Shown here in pieces: positions 44,801-54,412 of a DNA stretch of 64,000 nucleotides. Where the stretch lies: the NCBI GenBank assembly GCA_902771725.1, contig CACXXT010000005.1, positions 23,607 through 87,606 on the forward strand, given 5' to 3'. The translations under genes and the position numbers were made by a program. This DNA is from an uncultured Bacteroidales bacterium. GTDB taxonomy: Bacteria > Bacteroidota > Bacteroidia > Bacteroidales > Bacteroidaceae. The notes beneath the pieces are model-generated. The model was not told the origin of the DNA, searched no databases, and worked only from the letters and a program-made list of their open reading frames with translations. Each line of letters begins with the position of its first letter. The stretch's first letter is position 1.

Positions 44801-47800
44801 TGGGGCTTCAAATTCGATATCGGGATACCTATAGTTATCTCCTAAGATTCGAATAAATGCATCGACAAAGTCATAAACAGTAAGGCCTAGAGGAGTAAGA
44901 ATATTCTGCAAGCTGGTGTATTCAGCAGATTGTTCCTTTTCATTAGTCCTTTTGCAGCAGATATAACCGATACCAGAATCCAATACACTTACCCCCATGT
45001 ATTTGCCAAATGAATTGGCGAAAACAGCAGATGTAAGATTATTGAAAACACGTCTACAATAATCACCATTGGCATAAGCTTGGCGTTGATATGTCTGCCA
45101 ATTAAATGCACGATTCCAATGGTTGGCCATGGTCATGTCATCGTTAGTGAATTGATCTTTATAATCAACACCTGCAGGATTAATGCCAAGTTGAACAAGT
45201 TTTTGAACTAATAAGCCATCAATATTATTGGCGTTGTCGATGAAATACCTAAGATCAACGTAATCTCTAATAAACTGAGACATATTACCTCCAGTTAAAT
45301 AGCAAGTAGCTATTTGTAAAGCATTTGGAATATTTGATTGGCTGAACTTGTTTATAACATATGCTAATTGGTTATTTCCATCTAGGTTGACTCCCGCACT
45401 TCTGTCTGCCTCTATTTGATCAATGATAGTCTGTACACTTCCATTAATTTCATTCACGCAATCAATAAAGAGCATACGCACCATATCTCGATATTGTTCT
45501 AGTTCAATACCATAAGCCTGCTTGGCTGCATCCTCTCTACTGTCTGAGAATCCAATAAGTTTCTGCGATTTCTCTGATAACTGATACATTAGTTCCTTGC
45601 TAAGCAACTGGTTGCTTCGATCAATACCAGTTCGGAAACTACGAATAGGTGACTTAACATGAATGCGACGTGCATAATTCATACCACAATGAGGGCAAGA
45701 ACAAGGCAATGCCTGAATACGGTCTTTAAATAGAGGCTGGTTTCGTTGATTAGGGTTAATCTCGTATTTCCAACCTTCGATATATAAATCCTTGTCTGGC
45801 TCATTATTGATTGTTCCTTTGACAATGCCAGTTCTTGTGTGTATATATGCATGTCTCCAACTTCCGCGTCCATTGGTGTTATTGAAACCAGCTCTACCAG
45901 AGCCCAGTAAAGCAACTTGTTCGTCAAGGTCGTCTTCTGGTTGTTCATGGGTGGGCCAGAATATCATATAGTCTTTATATGACTTATTCTGTACCATAGG
46001 TGTCGGGTTGAAATTGGGCATTTGGTCAAGATTGGGGTAATTCAAACTCATTGATTCATCATTTCCTTCATCAGCCTTCCTATTACCTCCAATAAACAGT
46101 TCTCCACAATTTTCACATCGAAGTAGTTCTAGGACTTTATTCCCAGAATCGCCAACTTCTTGCGCCTCATACATTACTGTCTGAACAGGTGAGACATTAA
46201 CTTGATTGCCGTTTGTGTCCAAAGTTGGTTGCAATTCACCCCACAACCCTTCGATATATTTGAAGAACTGGTGGAACCTAATTCTAGGCAGACGATGGGC
46301 CAAAGCATTTTCACCTTGTTGCCTGATAGTTCCATTTTCATTCAATTTATCTACAAATGCCCGATAAATCAAGAAACCTCGTAAAGCATCTTCACTTCCA
46401 AATAATGCCTGAGCAAGGTTGCTTAAGCTAATAGCTCGTGGTGTTCTTCCTTGATCGTTATTCTTCGGTATGGCATCATAGATCTTAGCAAAGATGATTT
46501 CTTGGTTCTGAAGCGTAAAGGCTTTAATGGATTCAGATCCATGCCGGGTGGCAAACGCATTAAATTGTGCCAACTGGTCGTTGTCGTTGAGTTCAATAAA
46601 TTCGGGTCTGATCTCTGCAAAGATTGAAAAATCAAACGTGCTTTCCTGATTGACAATAGGACAATAGTTGGAACCCTTTTGAACCTCGAATGCATCTGAT
46701 CCGTCACTATTATAGACCCCAAAGAATTCTTCCAGATATTTCTCGGTCTCTGATTTCTCGTTGTTAGCTCCTCTTTCTGTACTACCGAGCGATGCAGATG
46801 AGGCGAGAATGCGCAGTTGTGGGTTGGGAACCATAACGGGCTGACCATTCGCGTCTATGACCACATTCCCCAGATCATCTCTCTCTTCGATTGTCGGTTT
46901 CAATCCGATCGTATCGAGAAGCATTCGAATGAGGCATGCGACCTCGCTACCAGCTGTACCACGATAAAGATGCAACTCGTCAAGGACCAAATGGAATACA
47001 TGCGATTCATCTTCTCTGAGCCAATTCTTTGTGTCTTCAAACATCTTTGCTTCAGCTTTGCGCATAAGCATAATGCTAAGCATGGACACGTTGGTGATCA
47101 TGATATCTGGAGCCCATTTCTGCATGTCCCAACGAGTAATCATCTCTGAAGTAGGAGTACCATTCAGTCGGGGATTTACATATAAAATATCTTCTTTATC
47201 CCTCTGCTCATCGCCGGATAGACGATTGAAATAATTGGTTATGTTAACAAATCTGCTACTAGTCTCATTAAGCGCATCTGCCACTCGTTCCTGTTCTTTC
47301 TTTTTTCTGTCTGGATCATCTGCTAACAAATCAAAGTTTTTGGCACCTATGGTCTTTCCATTATAGCCGCCAAAGAAAATACGATTGCCTCTCAAACCAG
47401 CATCAGAATCCATAAAACTTCTAATTCCGTCAGAATCCAATGCTTTCCGAAGACGAGTCATCTGATCTGCAACCAAGGCGTTCATAGGATATAGCACTAA
47501 GGCTCTCAATGCCGCTGGACGATTGTTTGGTTCATTTTCACGCTGACAAGGAATGTATCTGTTGCCATTCCTGCAGAACCAGTCTGCAGGATAATTAGCT
47601 TGCGGCAATGTTTTTGCTTCTTTGAAAAGCTGGGCAAAGAGGGGCAACAAGAAAGCCTCGGTCTTTCCAGAACCTGTTCCGGAGGTAATTACAACATTCT
47701 TCCCTTCCGCAAAAGCCTTTCTTAACATCCCTACCTGATGCCCATAAGGCTTATAATTCATCAGACCTTGTTTGATAAATTGTTCGAAGAATTCTCTTGA

Positions 47801-48067
47801 CTCCGCCTCAGATCCGAAGGCGTTTGCAAATTCTGGAGCCAAGTCCTCTATATTATTGATGTTTTGATAGGCTTCATATTCAGGAAGGATCTCAAGATAA
47901 GGTTCTTTGTATAAATTATCGTCTTTCTCGATCTCGTCCATTCGCATGCCTTCAATAGTTGAATCACTAACATGGTATGCGGTTTCAAAATAACGCTGAT
48001 AATCATTCTTGATTTTTTCAAAAGCGCCGATGGGATCTTGACCCAATAAATGTTCAAACTTTGCCAT
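41885..48067 (-). CDS. druE: Very large DEAD/DEAH-box helicase with DUF1998 end, DruE-like
   Basis: 2060 aa. SF2 helicase core: Walker A ITSGTGSGKTEAF near 126, LVLDELHLYRGTAGS near 359 (DELH in the DEAH position), and motif VI YQQRVGRGGRRGQAF near 1290. The end carries the DUF1998 Cys cluster (CKTACQECLLTYSNRGFHHV near 1904). Further Cys pairs suggest zinc ribbons near 650 (CENCGELF), 790 (CSCPHC), 1155 (CSTCHRIHPNRGMGVCTSC) and 1710 (CPNC..CRNC). This size and layout match DruE, the helicase common to all Druantia anti-phage systems. The companion gene 16 bp upstream fits DruH, giving a type III layout. It is AT-rich, as expected for an acquired island. Confidence 0.78.
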   Translation of the reverse strand: MAKFEHLLGQDPIGAFEKIKNDYQRYFETAYHVSDSTIEGMRMDEIEKDDNLYKEPYLEILPEYEAYQNINNIEDLAPEFANAFGSEAESREFFEQFIKQGLMNYKPYGHQVGMLRKAFAEGKNVVITSGTGSGKTEAFLLPLFAQLFKEAKTLPQANYPADWFCRNGNRYIPCQRENEPNNRPAALRALVLYPMNALVADQMTRLRKALDSDGIRSFMDSDAGLRGNRIFFGGYNGKTIGAKNFDLLADDPDRKKKEQERVADALNETSSRFVNITNYFNRLSGDEQRDKEDILYVNPRLNGTPTSEMITRWDMQKWAPDIMITNVSMLSIMLMRKAEAKMFEDTKNWLREDESHVFHLVLDELHLYRGTAGSEVACLIRMLLDTIGLKPTIEERDDLGNVVIDANGQPVMVPNPQLRILASSASLGSTERGANNEKSETEKYLEEFFGVYNSDGSDAFEVQKGSNYCPIVNQESTFDFSIFAEIRPEFIELNDNDQLAQFNAFATRHGSESIKAFTLQNQEIIFAKIYDAIPKNNDQGRTPRAISLSNLAQALFGSEDALRGFLIYRAFVDKLNENGTIRQQGENALAHRLPRIRFHQFFKYIEGLWGELQPTLDTNGNQVNVSPVQTVMYEAQEVGDSGNKVLELLRCENCGELFIGGNRKADEGNDESMSLNYPNLDQMPNFNPTPMVQNKSYKDYMIFWPTHEQPEDDLDEQVALLGSGRAGFNNTNGRGSWRHAYIHTRTGIVKGTINNEPDKDLYIEGWKYEINPNQRNQPLFKDRIQALPCSCPHCGMNYARRIHVKSPIRSFRTGIDRSNQLLSKELMYQLSEKSQKLIGFSDSREDAAKQAYGIELEQYRDMVRMLFIDCVNEINGSVQTIIDQIEADRSAGVNLDGNNQLAYVINKFSQSNIPNALQIATCYLTGGNMSQFIRDYVDLRYFIDNANNIDGLLVQKLVQLGINPAGVDYKDQFTNDDMTMANHWNRAFNWQTYQRQAYANGDYCRRVFNNLTSAVFANSFGKYMGVSVLDSGIGYICCKRTNEKEQSAEYTSLQNILTPLGLTVYDFVDAFIRILGDNYRYPDIEFEAPKDIVEYTGSRTRKGFGKLKKYIRAIAEHFNINENDLGTALFNYFNKNECNGITLKWDNLGFRLLDEKADYYECSTCHRIHPNRGMGVCTSCADKLPDNPVQGRTVKDLWEHFISFDILVEKKKARRIHTEELTGQTDDIQTRLLEFKNLILLNQGDEQYRTGEERTKEIDMVNVTTTMEVGVDIGSLEAIFQGNMSPTRYNYQQRVGRGGRRGQAFSTAFTFCRGRSHDVHYYKNATDEIVGGLPAAPKLSLAPYLNNDGQYKLKLAIIKRVVAKSILKEAFRDNNIGYSIKLHDTSGEFGLPHEWSTYKPEIEDWIQNNPQRIDEIIDLYTHQFNLDDCIQTDIDTLKEWAKGTGLLDEVSAIADRPTYAEGLAQSLAEGGLLPMYGMPSDLRVFYHGFNYEPNIMDLKEISRSSEMAISEFAPGSEKTKDKGTYRVEGLTTSLRYEMETNNRPERIVSMNPMDKDALYNCYTMQLDPQSMKDISTWRIENIEINNTDIVTPKEEIARGLQENERMLIIPKAYRAYKLFRNDGKKAESNDRGSHFTQPTIFAKDNQNSTNQREIDNVRISAYGLNLNDEAEVWHVNTNNNQLFKGRYASRRLDGNIDGLDVNRLEQCPNCGCTELDNNNDQYTCRNCGTVSDFDHAVRFVSSNSFMFYKRIEIPGNPPRESINIIQDGEPYSFDIAIGSRKPTEMVKLEIIDGNDFVDLNLTTGNASAIRAAFFSAAFLIQRTLADRLDVSPDEIEISDKIENNRPVIYLSDAAPNGAGIVSYLYHEGHLTDILRDITEFRTPFMQSLISHKHRHSCKTACQECLLTYSNRGFHHVLDWRLGVSILRLMLDPNFDCGFNPATRANYQELSDYDKLVCECAKKLRQDWTAGNYHQRARNIRNIRNIIIYNPLWSKVRLIAMAKSDQVPTAGLAIYNTFRVLRSDLNNDLLPENLDQIPPMALNDQGQTVDPNTGLVLGIDL

Positions 48068-48083
48068 AATATTTATAAGTTAG

Positions 48084-51000
48084 TTAGATAATTGTAATTT
48101 CTTCAATTTGATATTCTTCACGGGGAGGAAGCTGAGCAAATGAATTCTCTATTGTTCTGAACCTAACATCTTGGAAGATTGTATCTTCATTAAATAAGAT
48201 ACCCGTTCTGTAATTAACAACTCTATATTCCATAAGTTCTGAAAACACACAATTAATTATACCTTCATCTATTTGTATAAAGTTCGGATTATCCATTGTC
48301 TGACGAAGATAAATATCAAAATTCCCATTGCCGGTTCTTCGTCCCCAAGCGTATATCCTATTCTGGTCATATCTGTCAGTTAGGACTAGCAGGCTACGGG
48401 GATTCCTAGACTGCTTGGACTGATTACTCCAAAGGAATATCTTGTAATGAGAGCTGTTGTTAAAATCACGTATAACATTGGCATTTCCGTTTTCAGTTAA
48501 AACGTGTTCAATAGAAGACATTTCGTCTGAACGTGCCGTGTCTTTGATATCATAACGCTTAATCACATTATAATAAACTTGACTGCTGTCTGTATTACTG
48601 CAGATGAAGACCTTTTCCTTTTTGGGAATCCCAAAATTCAAAATATATAATGCTCTTTGCATCATTACGGGGAGATGTAAATTTGTAGGGAAACGCAATC
48701 TTAAATACTCCTTGGTGCAGATAGGTACTTGTCGTCTGTATCGGCAATATAATTCAGCCCATGCCTTATCTCTAATGGTAACCCTGTGGAACTCATTTTC
48801 CCTTTCTTCTATCCATGTTGACGAGCCATTGCCAGTAGCTCTTGACTTTCTAACTCGAGGGAATTCACCGCTGTCTGGTGGGAGAAGATTTGTATTAAAC
48901 ACGTCATTGTTTACGTAAGTTAATGTCTGATCATAATCATTCATTGATGGTAAGGAGTTCATGATATTGATAGCTATATCTTCGTCCCCATAATAAAGGA
49001 ATTGGCTATTTGTCCATTCCTCAAATTCCTCAGGGTCAAAGTTATGACCAAGAAGAATAACTGGTGGCATCAACTCCTCTCCTCTTGAATCCTCATTATT
49101 GATGGTATGCAGGTATATACCAACATTGTTTTCATTGCAGTAGGCTTTCAAGTCGCTTAGGAATTTCTGAGTATAAGAGCCAAGTAACATGAAGAGGTTT
49201 TGATTAGGATCAATGCCTACTGCTGTTTTAAGAAATGTTGGTGGTACGGGTTGATATTTATTGTGTTCAAGATCTACGTTGATACATCCACTGTTAATAA
49301 GCAGATATTTTATTTTAGTATAGAAATTCGTATTTGAAGAAATGTTGACATCAAATCTCGTGGCAGCATATCGAATGCATTTCTTTAATTGGTTTTCAGT
49401 TATAGAAAAGCCTTCTTTCATGCAGCAAACAGCAGCGATGAGGTTGACCAAGTAGAAACGTCGATCTTGAACATTTAGATCAACGCTATTATTTTGATAA
49501 ATGTGTGTACCTATTGGCATCTCTTTGTAACTGCCATTATACACTTTTACGCCTTTCATGTAGGGGGAATTATCGTCGGTAGCTAGATCCCCCCACAGAT
49601 TAATCTTGAATAAATCTTCTTCTTCATATCTGACATCCTGGCTTATTATAGAAAAGTTCTCTTGGAATTCTAGTCTATGTTGATCTTCCCTTGTATACTC
49701 CAATTCTATTTTAACTCTCTTTGCGTGATTATCAGCTTCGACTCCAACCAGGTCGATCACTAATTTGTTTTGATCTACAATTATGTAGGTATAGTTGTTT
49801 TCTTCAATGTGTTGATCACCTATCTTTATGAAGACATTTAGATTATCCACATTAATCGGTTCTGGGAATTCAAAGTATGGTAGTGCCGTGATTAGATATA
49901 GTTTGCCATGAAGGCGGATACCCCCATCCATGACAATAGAATCTACTGTACTAAGTTTATTGTTGTCTGTTTTGGCGTATTCTATGTCCGAGGTAATATA
50001 CATATCCCAATTAGGCCCAAAAATCTGACGAACACGCTCTTCATTTGTTTCTTTTTTTATACATGGAAAACCTCTCTGCTCTTTCCAGTGTTGCCATTCA
50101 TCTTCATGATTATGCTTAACCAAAATATAAGTCTCATTCCCTTTGTGAGGGTATTTAGTCTGGATGAGATAATTACTGTTGCATCTAGAAAAAGTTACTA
50201 TGTTGCCTAACGTCTCAGAACTAATGGAGTATTCTTCGCTTTTAATAGTATATTTTTTCATTTCGGCTCTATCGCCATTTCCAATGAGTATATGATTTAT
50301 ATTGTATTCTGCATATTCACCAAGTCTATCAATAGTACCCTTTTCAATTTTTAGTTGCCCATTGGAAATCGTTTTATTGTTGACGTCGGTGAGCAGCACA
50401 AGCCTGTCGTTTTCAGCCGTATATTCATCTTCATATATAGCTAATACAAATTTTCCTTCAGATCGAACATCTTCCTCTCTGTGAGATAGTTCATACACAC
50501 TTGGATCAAAAGAATCCCTTAAATCCGAAATTCTTCTTCTTAATACAGCGTCATTTCTAGATATTTCTAAGAGGTTTCCCACCGGATCATCAACATAGTG
50601 TCTTATAATCTCCACCCAATAAATATATGGGACGTCATCGCTAATATCTGCGCTGTACATCGCCTTTTTAAGGGTCTCTTCCTGAGGTTTCGTCAATCCA
50701 AGTTGATACCTGATCAAACCAACATACGGATGTTTGGTCAGTTTCTCTGCTCGAAATTGAGGATAGCAGTCAGCAAGTTCATAAAACAAGTCTTCAAGAC
50801 CTTGCCTATTGTTGTCATGACGCGGGAAGGCTGTTCGAAGTCTTTCTGTAATGTACGTCCCTAGATGGTTCTGATTCTCATTATAACACTCGCTGCCCAT
50901 TAAAATTGCAAATGCCATATAGATTAAGAAAGGACATGGGATATACCTGTACAAATAATTGTCAATATAGATAGTCGCAAATCTAAAAAGGTTATAGTTC

Positions 51001-51287
51001 CTGTTATTTAAGATGCGTCTGGTACGATCGGGCATTCTAGTCCCCCTAAAATAAGTTTCCCAGATTAGTTTGTAAAGAGATATTTGATCATCTACTGGCA
51101 GCATAACTATTTGGAGAAAATCATCATATCCCCCTAAGCCATTTTGTCTGCCAATCTCTTCAATTATGTCTCTGTCAATATACATGCACACTTCATCTTC
51201 CTCATTTAAATCTTCAGGAAAAAAATAAGAAAGAAGAGCGTTGTTCCAATTGACAAATAATCCCTTTAATTGTTCTAATTCTTCCAT
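48084..51287 (-). CDS. druH: DruH-like protein of a Druantia type III-like system
   Basis: 1067 aa with no motif I can name: no Walker box, no nuclease signature, no membrane segment. The N-terminal 250 residues look helical (DDVPYIYWVEIIRHYVDDPV, LLEISRNDAVLRRRISDLRD). The middle (about 290-600) is rich in short beta strands, and the C-terminal part is mixed. It lies directly upstream of the DruE-like helicase (16 bp), on the same strand, with the size and order of druH-druE in Druantia type III. The assignment rests mostly on context; a profile search would settle it. Confidence 0.5.
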   Translation of the reverse strand: MEELEQLKGLFVNWNNALLSYFFPEDLNEEDEVCMYIDRDIIEEIGRQNGLGGYDDFLQIVMLPVDDQISLYKLIWETYFRGTRMPDRTRRILNNRNYNLFRFATIYIDNYLYRYIPCPFLIYMAFAILMGSECYNENQNHLGTYITERLRTAFPRHDNNRQGLEDLFYELADCYPQFRAEKLTKHPYVGLIRYQLGLTKPQEETLKKAMYSADISDDVPYIYWVEIIRHYVDDPVGNLLEISRNDAVLRRRISDLRDSFDPSVYELSHREEDVRSEGKFVLAIYEDEYTAENDRLVLLTDVNNKTISNGQLKIEKGTIDRLGEYAEYNINHILIGNGDRAEMKKYTIKSEEYSISSETLGNIVTFSRCNSNYLIQTKYPHKGNETYILVKHNHEDEWQHWKEQRGFPCIKKETNEERVRQIFGPNWDMYITSDIEYAKTDNNKLSTVDSIVMDGGIRLHGKLYLITALPYFEFPEPINVDNLNVFIKIGDQHIEENNYTYIIVDQNKLVIDLVGVEADNHAKRVKIELEYTREDQHRLEFQENFSIISQDVRYEEEDLFKINLWGDLATDDNSPYMKGVKVYNGSYKEMPIGTHIYQNNSVDLNVQDRRFYLVNLIAAVCCMKEGFSITENQLKKCIRYAATRFDVNISSNTNFYTKIKYLLINSGCINVDLEHNKYQPVPPTFLKTAVGIDPNQNLFMLLGSYTQKFLSDLKAYCNENNVGIYLHTINNEDSRGEELMPPVILLGHNFDPEEFEEWTNSQFLYYGDEDIAINIMNSLPSMNDYDQTLTYVNNDVFNTNLLPPDSGEFPRVRKSRATGNGSSTWIEERENEFHRVTIRDKAWAELYCRYRRQVPICTKEYLRLRFPTNLHLPVMMQRALYILNFGIPKKEKVFICSNTDSSQVYYNVIKRYDIKDTARSDEMSSIEHVLTENGNANVIRDFNNSSHYKIFLWSNQSKQSRNPRSLLVLTDRYDQNRIYAWGRRTGNGNFDIYLRQTMDNPNFIQIDEGIINCVFSELMEYRVVNYRTGILFNEDTIFQDVRFRTIENSFAQLPPREEYQIEEITII

Positions 51288-51298
51288 ATTGAAAAAAC

Positions 51299-53305
51299 TT
51301 ATTTAATTCTCCATTCTATTATTCCATCATAATGCCTTTTGTCATCATGCATTTTCTTAATTATTTGCCCAACTTCACCATGAGGATTACGGAGGGTTAT
51401 TACCAGTGTATCTATGGGACGTGTTAAAGGCATTAGTGACCATAAGTATGTCATTATCTTCGCAGTGCCAAGTACGCTAGAACCAGCGAATGGATTCATT
51501 TCACCGCTATTAATTTTCCCCGTGAAATATTCCAACTTATACTCTATAAGTAAGTCGAAATCATAGCAAACCACAGTCCATCCCTCTAGACCTCTGCATG
51601 AATCATACTGATATAGCCTACATTCGGAGTTGTCTAACAAAAAGTATTCGCGATTCTCACTATTTATTCCGTCAAACAAAAAAACTTTGTTTTGTTTGTA
51701 TAGATCATACTTGATAAACTTTTCGTCTTTGACATCTTGGGGAGGAACCAAGAATAGCACATCGTACGGTTCGGCTTTGGCTTTTGCCCCATCGTTGAGG
51801 ATCTCTGCGTGTATTGTAGTAGAATAATTCTCTGCTACAATCACTCTACCACCTGAATAATCTGCATTTTCAGTCACATGCCAATCCAACCCTAGTTCTT
51901 GGGCAAAACCATTGACAAATCGCACCAAGTTTGGTTTCTGCCTCAGACAAGTATCAGACCATTTATTGTTAATACCAATATTAACACCGTTTAGCCAATT
52001 CACTTTGTAATCAGAACGCATGAATTGATCTACACCGTCTGCGACAACTATCCTAAGAGGACCATAGATATTGTATATTATTTCTTTTTCTTCTTCAAGC
52101 CAATCCTGTGCTTCATCGATAAGAATATAATCCCAATCAATGATATTACTCATATCTTTCAGGTTTTCAACTTCTGATTCAGATAAGCATGACATTATAT
52201 AATCATGCAATTCATGAAGGTCTTTCTTGTAACCATTGCGGTTGAAATAATCATCAGCATCGATAATACTCTTATCATTCCGAACTCCGAGCAACCAAAA
52301 CAGGTCCAAGAAGAAAGAATGCATCGTACTTGTTTGCACTGTAGGTGCATCAGGTTTGGAGTAGATTCCTGATAGAAACAAGGTTCTATTAATATCGCTT
52401 ATCAATGCATGGTTAAAAGTGAGCAATAGGCATCTCTTTCCTTTGTTTTTTAAAGCGATTGCTGTCTGAAGTAATTTGATGGTTTTGCCTGTTCCTGCGC
52501 GACCTTCAAATAGCGTAAACTTTTCTTCGTCTAGATTCCTTACATCATTAGCAGCACTTTTCATAGCTAAGATGTTTAACCTTTCTTGTGTAAGTTTGCC
52601 GACGACAATTCTTCTTTGAGTGAAGTGCTTGACAATATCATTAATTATATCAACACCAGAAATGCAATTCATCCATCCTTTGGTTCGTTCTTTGTTCCAA
52701 CAGACAGAGTTCGGAGTTACTATCATTGTCTTTTGTATCAACCGCTTAAAAGAAAAGGATTTCGGCAAGACATTATCATCATATGCGATTCCGTCTTTTG
52801 CTTTTAGCACGATGCTGTCGAGTTCGTTACCTGGAATCTCTCTGAACCAAATAAAATTGTAAATAAAAGGAGAGTAACTGAAATATTTTTGAAGATAATT
52901 CTTAAAATCAAATCTCTGTTTTCTGCTTTGTGATGAAACGGGATGCCAAACTCCATCATATTTTACATTGAAACCGTTATTTTTTAACTCTACTCCATTG
53001 CAATCGTGATCCTTAATTTCGATTGTATAGCACATTCTTTGCACAACGATTTCCTTATTCACAGAATCCTTGGGATCAAATAATAGAAAAGTAACACCAT
53101 TCAAGTCACACAACAAAAGGATATCTAATTCTCCGACAGATCCGCCACCAAATGTAACATTTGTCATTATTACAATCTGGCCAGAAGCATTAGGAATTTT
53201 GTTGAACTCATCTACCAAAGAAGAACGCAGTTTTTCTGCGGCTGTTTCTTCTCGAGACGACCCATTGACATCTTTTACGAGGTTTATGATGGAAATATTC
53301 ACCAT
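51299..53305 (-). CDS. NERD-like nuclease / SF1 helicase fusion
   Basis: 668 aa. Residues about 1-110 resemble a NERD nuclease (GGGSVGELDILLLCDLNG, later YTIEIKDHD, giving the D...ExK pattern). Residues about 235-650 are a UvrD/DUF2075-like helicase: Walker A FEGRAGTGKTIKLLQTAIAL near 266, YILIDEAQDW near 391, a late motif SCRGLEGWTVVCYDF near 581. It starts the transcript that continues into the DruH-like and DruE-like genes (gap to DruH 11 bp) and has the only promoter box of the three upstream (53428). It is not part of the Druantia type III core as I know it, so it may be an added effector or an unrelated passenger. Confidence 0.7.
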   Translation of the reverse strand: MVNISIINLVKDVNGSSREETAAEKLRSSLVDEFNKIPNASGQIVIMTNVTFGGGSVGELDILLLCDLNGVTFLLFDPKDSVNKEIVVQRMCYTIEIKDHDCNGVELKNNGFNVKYDGVWHPVSSQSRKQRFDFKNYLQKYFSYSPFIYNFIWFREIPGNELDSIVLKAKDGIAYDDNVLPKSFSFKRLIQKTMIVTPNSVCWNKERTKGWMNCISGVDIINDIVKHFTQRRIVVGKLTQERLNILAMKSAANDVRNLDEEKFTLFEGRAGTGKTIKLLQTAIALKNKGKRCLLLTFNHALISDINRTLFLSGIYSKPDAPTVQTSTMHSFFLDLFWLLGVRNDKSIIDADDYFNRNGYKKDLHELHDYIMSCLSESEVENLKDMSNIIDWDYILIDEAQDWLEEEKEIIYNIYGPLRIVVADGVDQFMRSDYKVNWLNGVNIGINNKWSDTCLRQKPNLVRFVNGFAQELGLDWHVTENADYSGGRVIVAENYSTTIHAEILNDGAKAKAEPYDVLFLVPPQDVKDEKFIKYDLYKQNKVFLFDGINSENREYFLLDNSECRLYQYDSCRGLEGWTVVCYDFDLLIEYKLEYFTGKINSGEMNPFAGSSVLGTAKIMTYLWSLMPLTRPIDTLVITLRNPHGEVGQIIKKMHDDKRHYDGIIEWRIK

Positions 53306-53427
53306 ATTACTACATTGTTAGATAACTAAGAGACAGTCTTATTACTTCTATTCCTTAGAAAGATACTAACAAAACTCATCAATTAGTTGTTTAAGTTGGT
53401 TAGGCTGAAAATACTTGTTTTGCCGTG

Positions 53428-53435
53428 CAAATATA
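53428..53435 (-). promoter_or_regulatory. -7 box of the Druantia-like operon
   Basis: TATATTTG on the minus strand. The leader to the ATG at 53305 would be about 115 nt. Confidence 0.55.
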
Positions 53436-53491
53436 CACCATATTACCTCATGTTGTTTTGACAAGCCCTGATTTTTAGTGTTTTTTAACGG

Positions 53492-53542
53492 GGAGGGCAG
53501 GATGCAGCGCGCTGCAGGGCGGGATGCAGCGCGCTGCCCTCC
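53492..53542 (-). terminator. Long GC-rich hairpin after the acidic-protein gene
   Basis: GGAGGGCAG and CTGCCCTCC pair as outer arms; inside, GGATGCAGCGCGCTGC occurs in two near-identical copies that can fold further. It lies 10 bp after the stop on the minus strand. No strong T-run follows. Confidence 0.5.
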
Positions 53543-53552
53543 GATGGTTCTA

Positions 53553-54371
53553 TTATTTCCTAGTTATCTCATGATTCTCCAGGAAGGTGCGGATGCGGGG
53601 ATCGTCGGAGCCGGACAGTTGGAGGATGTCCGTGGAGGGGTCGAGGATGCTGCGGGCTACGGACTTCAGTTCGTCCAGCTCGATGATGGTGGGATTGTGG
53701 CACTCATACAGGCCGTCGAGGTATACCCGCAGCATATGGCTGATGATGCGCTGCGAGAGCTCGGGCTTCTTGTAGACGAGCATGTTCATGGACAGGCGGT
53801 TGGCATGCAGCAGGCACTGCTCCAGGAGCTCCAGGAACTCATCGTCGGTGAGGGGTACGCCGATGTAGCCGGGTTTCTCCAGGGTGCCGTCGTCCATGAG
53901 GAGGCGCAGGGAGAACCTGGTGAACTGAAGGGTGTCGTTGAGGTCGCATCCTTGTACCCAGTTCAATGGGAACAGGGAGTTGTTCTCCACCAGGCGGAGC
54001 AGCAGCTCGTGGTGGTTTTCGGTCTCCAGGAACTCATCGAGTTCCAGTCCCTCGCCGTCCTCGTCAGCCTCCCACTTGCGGATGATGGCTTGCTCCTCTT
54101 CGGAGAGCGTGTGGTAGTAGATGCCATCGCTGTCGTCCTCGGTGGAGCACAGGTGGACGGCATACTTGACTGGGCGGGGGTGCTGCTGGAGGTACATCGT
54201 GGCGATTTGGTGGGCTACTTTTTCTTCCTCATCTTTTCCTAGATGGATGGGTTCCCAGTTCGCGCAGGCGCAATCTACGGTTTCGGGGAGCAGTTCTTCG
54301 ACGATCGAGACCTTGGACATCTCGTCGGTGCGGTTGTCGCTTGACAGTGGGGTGGGGTTGTTTGTCTTCAT
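53553..54371 (-). CDS. Acidic protein of unknown function (second)
   Basis: 272 aa from the ATG at 54371, behind a CTAGCTAG-type promoter; the frame continues upstream through the promoter and is not used. Acidic and helix-rich (STEDDSDGIYYHTLSEEEQA, KWEADEDGEGLELDEFLETE), without signal peptide or membrane segment. The C-terminal third (PELSQRIISHMLRVYLDGLY) could be a helical bundle. The family is not recognised, and no similarity to the acidic protein at 20309 is apparent beyond charge. The leader after the -7 box shares GCAGCGGATTTC with that of the WG-repeat gene. Confidence 0.75.
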   Translation of the reverse strand: MKTNNPTPLSSDNRTDEMSKVSIVEELLPETVDCACANWEPIHLGKDEEEKVAHQIATMYLQQHPRPVKYAVHLCSTEDDSDGIYYHTLSEEEQAIIRKWEADEDGEGLELDEFLETENHHELLLRLVENNSLFPLNWVQGCDLNDTLQFTRFSLRLLMDDGTLEKPGYIGVPLTDDEFLELLEQCLLHANRLSMNMLVYKKPELSQRIISHMLRVYLDGLYECHNPTIIELDELKSVARSILDPSTDILQLSGSDDPRIRTFLENHEITRK

Positions 54372-54412
54372 AATAAAAAATGTATTAAAGGGGTTTTGTT
54401 GGAAATCCGCTG

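Noticed and set aside
41885..53305. DISARM-type assignment for the DUF1998 helicase operon
   Set aside because: Helicase and DUF1998 are fused in one 2060-residue protein, and there is no phospholipase-D gene or the separate drmA/drmB pair.
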